The position numbers were made by a program, and so were the translations under genes. A stretch of DNA of 5,407 nt from Chloroflexota bacterium (GTDB lineage Bacteria > Chloroflexota > Anaerolineae > B4-G1). Below are positions 1 through 5,407 of this stretch, in pieces; position 1 is the first letter of the stretch, and each line of letters begins with the position of its first letter. The stretch lies in contig QMOE01000202.1 of assembly GCA_003648125.1 (NCBI GenBank), positions 1 to 5,407 on the forward strand. Reading direction: 5' to 3'. A model generated the notes under the pieces. That model was not told where the DNA came from. It was given only the letters and a program-made list of their open reading frames with translations, and made no database searches.

Positions 1-3000
1 TCACTCCGGATGTGCTGATCCTCGCGGTCGGTCGCGCCGTCGAAAGGAAACGGCTGCTGGATGAAAAACGGCGTCTGGAGATAGAGAACCTGGCTTATCA
101 GTCCGACCTGGAAAGAAAAGTCGCTGAACGTGCAACCGAACTAGAGCAACGTCACCAGGAATTGACTACACTGATCGAGATCAGCCGCGAAATCTCTGCC
201 ACGTTGGACCCGACCCAAGTGATGGAGATAGTGGCCGAAAGCGTAGTCACACGCCTGGGGTATAAAGTATCGCTGGTCAGCTCTTATATGGAAGAAGATA
301 ATTCCTTCACTATGAGAGCAATGTGCCCCCACGGCGCACTGCTGAAACAGGCCACAAAGTTGATCGGTTATGACCCGTGGAAATTAAAGTTCTCTTTCGA
401 CCCCCAAGAGAACCACGGATTTGAGCAACTGCTGCGTGGTCAGGTCTGGCTTACCACTTCCTTTCACGACTTTGTGCGCCCGGTGTTGAGTAAGCAAGTG
501 GCTGACGCCCTGCAGCGGCTCTACGGCATCTGCTACAACATCAACGTGCCTATGTGGGTGCGAGGCAAACTGGTGGGCACTATCGTGGCCACCAGCGAGG
601 CCGAGATAGATACCGCAGCACAAAAAGTGCTGGCGAGTCTGGCCCGCCAGACCGCGTTGGCTATCGAGAACGGTCGCCTGTTCGAGGCTGAACGCGCCCA
701 ATTGCTATTGGCCCAAACACTGCAAAAAGTGGGGGCGCTGCTGACCACCCGCCTGAGCCTGGATGAGGTGTACCAACGTATCTTTGATCTGTTGTCCCGG
801 GTGATAAAGTACAAAAGTGTCTCCCTTCAACTTATAGACGCAGACGGTCAGTTGAGCCTGCTAGTCGAGCGTGGTTTCCCAGAGCCGGAACATCACCGCC
901 AGGTCGCTCGCGAGTTGAGCAACCGGACAATGGAGCTGTTTGCAGAACGAAAGGTAATCGTCATCCCCGATACACACAACGACAGCCGCTGGGTAATTAC
1001 GCCATACACAAAGTACATTAGATCCTGGATCGGCGCTCCGTTGTTGGTCAAAGGGAAATTCATCGGCGTTCTGAACGTGGACAGCGCCACCGTCAATGCC
1101 TACGATGCAGCAGCCGGCGAGACAGTGATGGCCTTTGCCAACCAGGCCGCCGTTGCCATTGAGAACGCGCAGTTGTTTGAGGAGACACAGCAACAGGCGC
1201 GTGACCTGAGCCTGTTATACGAGACGGGCCGCTTGCTCGCCTCCAGCCCAAAAGTGGCCAAGATGCTGGACCAGATCTCCCAGCGCTGCACCGAGGTTTT
1301 CGACGCCGACCTGGCGCTGGTGCGGCTCGTCGAAAACGACTGGCTGGCAGTGATGGGTAGCTATTTCCGCGACCCGGCCGAGCGGGAACAAGTTAAAGGG
1401 TTGCTGACTGCCCATCCCATCCGCGTGGGAGAGGGCATCGCCGGCGGGGTGGCGGCCAGCGGCCAGCCGGCCATTCACCAGGGCGAGGACGTGAGCCGCC
1501 TGACCCTGCCCAGCTACGTGGCCTATCTCCGCACGCGAGAGTGGATGCTGGTGCCCATGCGGGTTGGGGAAACCATCACCGGGGTGCTGACCCTGATCCG
1601 GCGAAGCGAAAAGGGGCCCTTCCTGAAGCGAGATGTGATCCTGGCCCAAGCCGTTGCCGACCAGGCCGCCATCGCCATTGAGAAGGCGTGGCTTTTCGAA
1701 GAAACCAAAAAGCACGTGGCTCACCTGGAGAAAAAGACCAGGGACATGGAACTGGTCCACCAAGTGTCGCGCACTATCAGTTCCTCGCTGGACCTGACCC
1801 GCATCCTGGAGACGACCGTCGAGCAAATAGCGGCGGTGTTCGAGGCCGATCACAGCGGCATCCTGCTCTTTGACCCGACCCAGGCCTACGGGCAGGTAGT
1901 GGCCGAGTATCCATCCACCGGGGCAACGAAGGAACGTTACCCGGTGCAGGGGTATCTGGCGGCCGAGCGCATCATCGCCGACCGTGAGCCGCTGCTGATC
2001 GAGGATACGTGGAACGATCCGCTGATGGTGGCTGTGCGGGAGGCGATGCACCGGCTGGATATCCGCTCGATGCTCATCGTACCCCTGATCGTAAAGGGAA
2101 AGGTGATAGGCAGCATCGGCCTGGACGCCGTAGGGCAGCAGCGGCGCTTTAACGCTGAGGAAGCGGCTCTGGCTCAAACCATCGCCAACCAGGTGGCCGT
2201 CGCCATCGAAAATGCCCGCCTGTTCGACAAAGAAATGAGCAGCCATCGCCTGGCCGACACTCTGCGACAAGTTGCCCAGGCCCTCAGTTCCACGCTCAGT
2301 CTCAACGATGTGCTCGACCTGATACTGACCGGACTGGAACAAGTCATCCCCCTCGACAGTGGCACGATCATGCTGTTGAAAGACAGAGATCTGATCGTCC
2401 GCGCCGTAAAGGGATTTGCCGACCCTGATAGCGTGCTCAATATACGTCTCAATCTGGACACAACTCCCCTAAACCGCCAAGTGGTGGAAAGCGAGCACCC
2501 CCTGATCGTCGGCTCTATTCACGAGGACGAACGCTGGCTGCAAGCAATGAAAAACCATGGCCTGGAACCCGAATTGCACGCCACCCGCTCGTGGATGGGC
2601 ATTCCTCTGATCGTAAAGGGCCAAGTGATCGGTATGCTGACCACCGACAAGCGCGAGGTCAATTTCTACAGCGAGAGAGACGCCCAGGTTGCGCTGACCT
2701 TTGCCAATCAGGCCGCCGTGGCCATCGAGAACGCGCGCCTTTTTGAGGCAACGAGTCAGCGTGCGGCCGAATTAGAGGCTGTCCACCAGGCCAGCTTGCA
2801 CTTGACCGCCAGCCTGGAATTGCAGCCGCTTCTGGAGGCGATCCTCGAACACGTCCTGCGACTGGTATCTGCCGAGGACGCCCACGTTTTCCTCTACGAT
2901 GGCGAGCAGCTGACCTTTGGCGCCGCTATGTGGGCCGGCGATCACCAGCAGGAACCATACGCCGAGCCGCGACCACGTGGCCTGACCTATACAGTCGCCC

Positions 3001-5407
3001 GCAGTGGCGAGAGAGTCGTCATCCCCGACGTAAAGAATCACCCGCTCTTCCAAAACGGGCAGTGGCAGGTGTGGGATGGGGCCATTATCGGCATGCCGCT
3101 GCGCATTGCCGATCAGGTACAAGGGGTGATGAACGTCGCCTTTGAGAGACCACATTCTTTCGACGCAGACGACCTGCTGGCCCTCGAGTTGCTGGCCGAC
3201 CAAGCGGCCATCGCCATCAAGAATGCCCGGCTCTTTGAGGCAGAGCAGCAACGGCGACAGGAAGCTGAAACTCTCTACCGGGCAGCGCAGGCTCTCTCAA
3301 CTACCACGCCTGATCTATCTCAGGTATTCGAACGCATCCTGAGCGAACTTCAACAGGTCGTCCCCTACGATAGCGCCACGGTACAACTGCTACAAGGTAA
3401 CCAACTGGAGATCATCGGGGGACGTGGTTTCCCCAATTTGGACCAACTCCTGGGTATTACTTTTGACCTCTCGAAAGAGGACAATCCGAACAGAGAAGTG
3501 ATACACCAACGGGCATCCTTTATCGTAGACGACGCCCCGGCGGTGTATCAGAGATTCCACCGAGAGCCGCACGCTGCCGCCGGCATTCGTGCCTGGTTGG
3601 GCGTGCCTCTCTTGTTCGGCGAGCGGCTGATCGGGATGCTGGCCCTGGACAAGCAAAAGGCAGGTTTCTATACTGCCGAACACGCTCGCCTGGCAGAGGC
3701 GTTCGCCGCCCAGGCGGCCATCGCCATTGAGAACGCGCGGCTTTACGACGCCGCTCAAAGAGAGATCACCGAACGCAAAGCAGCGGAGAATGCGCTGCAG
3801 GAAAGAGCGGCCCGCCTGGAGCTTGTCGCGCGTATAGGGCGGAGGACAACCGCGATCCTGAAACTCGACGAACTACTTTACCAGGCAGTTGATTTGATTC
3901 AGGATGCGTTTGGGTATTACAACGTCGCCATCATGCTCGTGGAGGGCGACGAGATCGTGAGCAAAGCAACCACGCTCCCAGCCGCTCAAGCTGTAGAGAA
4001 AAACATCCGCCTGCGCGTGGGAACAGAGGGCATCACCAGCTGGGTAGCGGGGAGCGGCGAACCGCTGCTCGTGCCGGACGTGAGCCTGGACTCTCGCTAC
4101 CGTGTTGTAGTAAAAGAAACAAAGGCCAAATCCGAGCTGGCAGTGCCCATCAAGTTAAAGGACATTGTCATCGGAGTGCTGGACGCGCAGAGCGACGAAA
4201 TTGACTCTTTCTCCCAATCTGATCTCTTTACGTTACAGACTATCGCCAGTCAATTAGCTATCGCCATTGAAAACGTTCGCTTGTACCAAGAGACAAAACG
4301 GCGCGTGGACGAGCTTGTTGCCTTACATAACATTGACATAGCCATCACCTCGGTCTTGGACCAAGATGAGGTATTGCAGATTATCTACGAACAGGTCAAC
4401 GAGATGATGGACATCTCTACCTTCTACATCGGGTTGTACGACGAAAAGAAAAACGAACTTGACCTGGCCCTCATCATGGAAGAAGGAGAACGCTTGTCGC
4501 TACCGGCGTTTCAAATTGGGGCGAACGACGGATTGAGTGGCTGGGTCTTGCGCACCCGGCAGCCGCTGTGGGTCGAGAATATGGAAAAGGAGCGAGACGC
4601 TCTGCCCGTGGAGCCATTTAGCAAAGGGCATCATCTGCCCAACTCGTTGATGATGTTGCCACTCATCGCCAGGGATAAAGTGATTGGCGTCATCTCGGCC
4701 CAATCTGCCGCGCCTTACGCCTTCGACGAGAGCCACCGCCGGCTCTTCTCCGGCATCGCCAGCCAGGTCGCCATCGCGGTCGAGAACGCCCGGTTGTTCA
4801 AAGAGACCAGCCGCCGGCTGGATGAGCTTTCACTCCTGCACGACGTGGCGCTGACCGCCGCTGTCACTCTGGACTTTGACGAGATCCTGAGCCGCACCGT
4901 TGAATCTATAAATAGCAGGTTGCAATTGGACACCTTTGGCTTCTTGCTGGTTGACGAAGATGAGGGCGTGGTGCGCCTGCACCCCACCTTCCTGGGCGTT
5001 CCAGACGAAACAGCGGATTTTTCTACTCCCCTGGGCGAGGGTATCACCGGCTGGGTGGCCCAGACCGGCCAGCCGCTTCTCGCCCCCGACGTCAGCCAGG
5101 AACCCCGTTACCGGGACGCCGTCCCCGGCATCCGCTCCGAGATCTGCGTGCCGCTCAAGATTGGCGACAAGGTCATCGGGGTGATTGATGCCGAGAGCAC
5201 GCAGCTCAACGCCTTCTCCCAGGACGACGTGCGCCTCTTTTCCACCCTGGCCTCCCAACTGGGCGTGGTGCTGGATAACGCCCGGCTGTTCGAGGAGACC
5301 AACCGTCGTTTGGCCAAGACGCGCCTGTTACAGGAAGTGATGCAGGCCGCCGCCTCGACTCTTGACTTTGACGAGGTACTCACTCGCGTCATCAATACAC
5401 TGCATAA
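1..5407 (+). CDS. Giant multi-GAF sensory protein (probable sensor kinase / response-regulator hybrid), internal fragment open at both ends
   Basis: The frame whose first complete codon is at base 3 stays open for 1801 codons to the right edge. Homologous domain motifs stay in register throughout, so there is no frameshift. In order it holds a receiver-like tail and coiled coil (residues 1-67), ten complete GAF domains and the start of an eleventh (residues 1787 onward). Each GAF ends in a relative of AIENARLF and is joined to the next by a helical linker. GAF domains are small-molecule or protein-interaction sensor modules, typically dimeric. Ligands cannot be read from this sequence. No transmembrane stretch or signal peptide is visible, so a soluble cytoplasmic location is inferred. 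There are only four cysteines (108, 177, 429, 1715). No kinase H-box, ATP-binding motifs, GGDEF or HD motifs occur in the visible part, so the output domain must lie downstream if there is one. Family membership is secure; the exact product class is inference. Confidence 0.96.
3..203 (+). other. Probable C-terminal helix of a receiver domain followed by a coiled-coil signalling helix
   Basis: Residues 3-19 (DVLILAVGRAVERKRLL) resemble the last helix of response-regulator receiver domains that continue into L-L-L-A-V-x-R-A-x-E-R-R-x-L-type helices. The stretch then runs as a charged helix (Y32 to E53) with the ERKVAERATELEQR pattern found between receiver and sensor or output domains. V40, L47 and L54 are spaced by seven, and L54, L57, I60, I64 and L68 continue the hydrophobic stripe into the first LD motif. 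This implies a coiled coil coupling an upstream receiver to GAF1. The phosphoacceptor Asp and the conserved Lys of the receiver would lie before base 1, so the receiver call is inference. A PAS or other helical end is the alternative. Confidence 0.6.
204..686 (+). other. GAF domain 1 (divergent, enlarged)
   Basis: Residues about 68-228. It opens with the ATLDPTQVMEIV helix, has the core strand VPMWVRGKLVG (182-192) and closes with AIENGRLFE. From the opening Leu68 to the closing Phe227 is 159 residues, against 140-149 in the other nine. The extra length sits in the middle (about residues 120-175, rich in F, W, D and H), where the P-D loop seen in several sister domains is missing and replaced by WLTTSFHDF. 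It carries Cys108 (in MCPHG) and Cys177 (in GICYN), two of only four cysteines in the visible protein. It may bind a different ligand from the rest; nothing in the sequence identifies which. Confidence 0.85.
753..1181 (+). other. GAF domain 2 (W-x-G-x-P class)
   Basis: Residues about 251-393. It starts LSLDEVYQRI, has the loop VIVIPDTHNDSRW (318-330), the core strand RSWIGAPLLVKGKFIGVL with Trp342, Pro346 and Gly355, and ends FANQAAVAIENAQLFE. This is a complete, canonical GAF of about 140 residues. The Trp strand groups it with GAF5 and GAF7, and its final helix is close to that of GAF5 even at DNA level. It is reached from GAF1 by a linker of standard length (Phe227 to Leu251). Confidence 0.93.
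1134..1182 (+). repeat. DNA-level repeat copy A (terminal helix of GAF2)
   Basis: These 49 bases, coding FANQAAVAIENAQLFE, match bases 2700-2748 at 42 of 49 positions by direct comparison. Of the seven differences, three are silent third-position changes; the other four fall in two adjacent codons, changing Gln to Arg in one and only the Leu codon in the other. It is part of the GAF coding sequence and has no independent function that I can see. It points to common descent of GAF2 and GAF5 by duplication or conversion, under strong constraint on this helix. Confidence 0.8.
1248..1700 (+). other. GAF domain 3 (GEGI-motif class)
   Basis: Residues about 416-566. The usual LD at the start is replaced by SSPKVAKML. 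The centre has RVGEGIAGGVAASGQP (474-489), the glycine-rich motif shared with GAF8, 9 and 10, but with Gly482 where those have Trp. The core strand is EWMLVPMRVGETITGVL (Trp514, Pro518). The terminal helix is AIEKAWLFEE, so the usual Asn is Lys561 and the Arg is Trp563. It contains Cys429. It is intact in length but the most altered at its C-terminal helix. Confidence 0.9.
1695..1787 (+). other. Extended (+7 residue) signalling-helix linker between GAF3 and GAF4
   Basis: From Phe565 to Leu596 this linker spans 32 positions instead of the 25 seen in most junctions, an insertion of exactly one heptad. The downstream part, DMELVHQV, aligns with the ELxxLHxV segment of the standard linkers when shifted by seven. 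The insert itself, around VAHLEKKTRD, is highly charged with an apolar residue every third or fourth position, as expected for a coiled coil. It keeps the helical phase between the flanking domains. Confidence 0.8.
1788..2228 (+). other. GAF domain 4
   Basis: Residues about 596-742. It starts LDLTRILETTVEQI, followed by VFEADHSGILLFD as the first strand pair. The loop is EPLLIEDTWND (662-672), and the core strand is RSMLIVPLIVKGKVIG with Pro694. It ends with the helix IANQVAVAIENARLFD. It resembles the GAF2/5/7 group in the PLIVKGKVIG strand (14 identical bases with GAF5 at 2085-2098 and 2607-2620) but has Met-Leu where those have Trp. It is complete and canonical in length. Confidence 0.92.
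2295..2747 (+). other. GAF domain 5 (W-x-G-x-P class)
   Basis: Residues about 765-915. It starts LSLNDVLDLIL, has the loop HPLIVGSIHEDERW, and the core strand RSWMGIPLIVKGQVIGML with Trp864 and Pro868. Next comes TTDKREVNFYSERD (Asp882, Lys883, Phe888) before the final helix FANQAAVAIENARLFE. The DK-x4-FY segment is shared with GAF7 and replaces the looser A/S-x-x-x-x-F of the other domains. It is complete and closest to GAF2 and GAF7. Confidence 0.93.
2700..2748 (+). repeat. DNA-level repeat copy B (terminal helix of GAF5)
   Basis: This is the partner of the stretch at 1134-1182, in the same reading frame and at the same place in the domain, coding FANQAAVAIENARLFE. Shorter exact matches of the same kind occur elsewhere, for example 17 identical bases at 1668-1684 (GAF3) and 3717-3733 (GAF7). 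Confidence 0.8.
2814..3239 (+). other. GAF domain 6
   Basis: Residues about 938-1079. It starts LELQPLLEAIL, then LVSAEDAHVFLYD, the loop RVVIPDVKNHPLF (Pro1008, Asp1009), the core strand AIIGMPLRIADQVQGVM (Pro1032), and the final helix LADQAAIAIKNARLFE. The glutamate of the IEN motif is Lys1073 here, the only charge reversal among the ten. It is complete, about 140 residues, with no clear closest sister in the array. Confidence 0.9.
3306..3749 (+). other. GAF domain 7 (W-x-G-x-P class)
   Basis: Residues about 1102-1249. It starts with TPDLSQVFERIL, one residue longer than the usual LDLDEV turn. Other landmarks are VVPYDSATVQLL, the loop FIVDDAPAVYQRF (Asp1176, Asp1177), the core strand RAWLGVPLLFGERLIGML (Trp1198, Pro1202), the LDKQKAGFYTAEH segment (Asp1216, Lys1217, Phe1222) and the final helix FAAQAAIAIENARLYD. 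It pairs with GAF5 by the Trp strand and by the DK-x4-FY segment. It is complete and is the last of the first block of GAFs. Confidence 0.92.
3744..3857 (+). other. Extended (+14 residue) linker with PAS-exit-type ITERKAAENAL motif, between GAF7 and GAF8
   Basis: From Tyr1248 to Leu1286 this linker spans 39 positions against the standard 25, an excess of exactly two heptads. Its first part, REITERKAAENALQERAA, matches the D-I-T-E-R-K-x-A-E-x-x-L segment that typically leaves a PAS domain, although the preceding domain is a GAF. The second part, RLELVARIGRRTTAIL, aligns with the standard linkers when shifted by 14. It marks the border between two groups of GAF sequences, so it may be an old fusion or recombination point. 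That last step is inference. Confidence 0.8.
3858..4289 (+). other. GAF domain 8 (GxxGI-W / VPDV class)
   Basis: Residues about 1286-1429. It starts LKLDELLYQAVDLI, then FGYYNVAIMLVEGDE, followed by RVGTEGITSWVAGSGEP (Trp1347) and LLVPDVSLDSRYR (Pro1358, Asp1359). The core strand is KSELAVPIKLKDIVIGVLDAQS (Glu1378, Pro1382), read as two pieces around Pro1382. The final helix is IASQLAIAIENVRLYQ. This is the textbook form of the GAF seen before histidine kinases. It is far more like GAF10 than like its neighbours. Confidence 0.93.
4356..4802 (+). other. GAF domain 9
   Basis: Residues about 1452-1600. It starts LDQDEVLQIIYEQV, then MMDISTFYIGLYDEKKNE, the motif NDGLSGWVLRTRQPLWVEN (Trp1514), the core strand LMMLPLIARDKVIGVI (Pro1553) and the final helix IASQVAIAVENARLFK. 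It has the G-x-x-x-W motif of GAF8 and GAF10 but WVEN where those have a PDV loop, and SLMMLP in place of SE-x-x-VP. A His-His pair (GHHLP) precedes the core strand. It is complete and canonical in length. Confidence 0.92.
4869..5294 (+). other. GAF domain 10 (GxGI-W / PDV class)
   Basis: Residues about 1623-1764. It starts LDFDEILSRTVESI, then DTFGFLLVDEDEG, GEGITGWVAQTGQP (Trp1684), LLAPDVSQEPRYR (Pro1695, Asp1696), the core strand RSEICVPLKIGDKVIGVI (Cys1715, Pro1717) and the final helix LASQLGVVLDNARLFEE, where the usual AIEN reads VLDN. It is closely related to GAF8 along its whole middle part. A standard 25-position linker follows it. Confidence 0.93.
5361..5407 (+). other. Start of GAF domain 11 (cut by window end)
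   Basis: After GAF10 the linker ETNRRLAKTRLLQEVMQAAA leads to STLDFDEVLTRVINTLH. This is nearly the same LDFDE helix that opens GAF10 (LDFDEILSRTVESI) and sits at the standard 25 positions from Phe1763. The register and motif make another GAF very likely, but only the first helix is inside the window. A histidine-kinase dimerisation helix is a less likely reading, because no H-E box is seen and the LDFDEVL motif is the array's own GAF-entry signature. Confidence 0.75.

Noticed and set aside
321..335. MCPHG in GAF1 as a possible bilin-attachment cysteine (Cys followed closely by His, phytochrome/cyanobacteriochrome style)
   Set aside because: It lies early in the domain, about 40 residues after the entry helix. 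I see neither the surrounding phytochrome or cyanobacteriochrome motifs nor a DxCF motif. The resemblance is too thin to call a photoreceptor.
1215..2342. A long open frame of 375 codons on the minus strand, and several shorter antisense frames (for example 861-1193, 2772-3251, 3390-3758, 4830-5258)
   Set aside because: They lie entirely opposite the continuous + strand GAF coding frame. Minus-strand translations in one frame keep repeating a motif like NRAFSMATATWLA, which is just the reverse reading of the AIENARLF helix codons. Codon bias keeps the antisense frames open. No family is recognisable in them.
2646..2681. DK-x4-F-x4-D in GAF5 (and a similar segment in GAF7 at 3648-3680) as the NKFDE cyclic-nucleotide signature of phosphodiesterase GAFs
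   Set aside because: The Asn is Asp, the spacing from Phe to Asp is one too long, and the final Glu is missing. GAF7 has His where Asp should be. No case for cGMP or cAMP binding can be made.
2930..3342. Short + strand frames offset from the main one (2930-3145, 3142-3342; also 1688-1873 and 4936-5184)
   Set aside because: They are out-of-frame overlaps of the main coding frame, are rich in Arg, Ser and Pro as expected from shifted reading, and show no domain. The main frame keeps its motifs across all of them, so they do not indicate a frameshift.
3765..3800. A PAS domain before the ITERKAAENAL motif
   Set aside because: The sequence immediately upstream is a complete GAF with its core strand and AIENARLYD helix. 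There is no room for a PAS fold between it and the motif, only the linker.
5295..5407. A histidine-kinase dimerisation domain starting at the right edge
   Set aside because: The segment repeats the GAF-linker-GAF entry pattern with the standard 25-position spacing and LDFDEVL. No H-E-L-R/K-T-P-type box is visible before the window ends.
1..5407. Promoters, terminators, ribosome binding sites or a CRISPR/transposon structure inside the window
   Set aside because: Every base is accounted for by one uninterrupted coding frame. Short direct repeats come from the repeated protein domain, not from spaced identical units, and I saw no terminal inverted repeats or convincing hairpin plus T-run.

Overview
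The whole window is the inside of one very large protein-coding gene on the + strand. One reading frame (first full codon at base 3) runs open for 1801 codons with no stop. It enters from the left and leaves on the right, so the start codon, promoter, ribosome binding site, stop codon and terminator all lie outside. I see no intergenic gap of any length, no RNA gene, no mobile element and no CRISPR array. In the notes below, residue n begins at base 3n.

The visible 1801 residues (very roughly 200 kDa) are a chain of sensory domains: the apparent tail of a receiver (response-regulator) domain or a similar helical module, a long coiled coil, ten complete GAF domains, and the opening helix of an eleventh. 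Each GAF ends in a version of the helix motif Q-x-A-x-AIENARLF. A short helical linker ending in x-S-x-LDLDEV-L then leads into the next GAF. No catalytic output domain (histidine kinase, GGDEF, EAL, HD-GYP, phosphatase, DNA-binding) and no membrane segment is visible. The output module is therefore expected downstream, and the protein is probably a cytoplasmic multi-GAF sensor, most likely a hybrid histidine kinase or response-regulator-linked sensor.

Three internal patterns stand out. (1) The linkers are quantised: from the aromatic residue ending one GAF to the leucine of the next LD motif there are 25 positions in eight of the ten junctions, 32 in GAF3-GAF4 and 39 in GAF7-GAF8, that is, +7 and +14, whole heptads. 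(2) The GAFs fall into sequence classes: GAF2, 5 and 7 share an aromatic W-x-G-x-P core strand, while GAF8 and 10 (and more loosely 9 and 3) share a G-x-x-G-I-x-x-W motif. The class change coincides with the +14 linker, which carries an ITERKAAENAL motif usually found after PAS domains. (3) GAF1 is the outlier, with a longer core and two of the only four cysteines.

Organism: a moderately GC-rich bacterium. Long multi-GAF sensors with these linker and AIENARLF motifs are common in Chloroflexota (Anaerolineae, Chloroflexia) and also occur in cyanobacteria and deltaproteobacterial groups. Chloroflexota is my best guess, with modest confidence. The window is best described as an extreme example of a known architecture rather than a new system. 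Its interest lies in the number of stacked GAFs and the regularity of the linkers.
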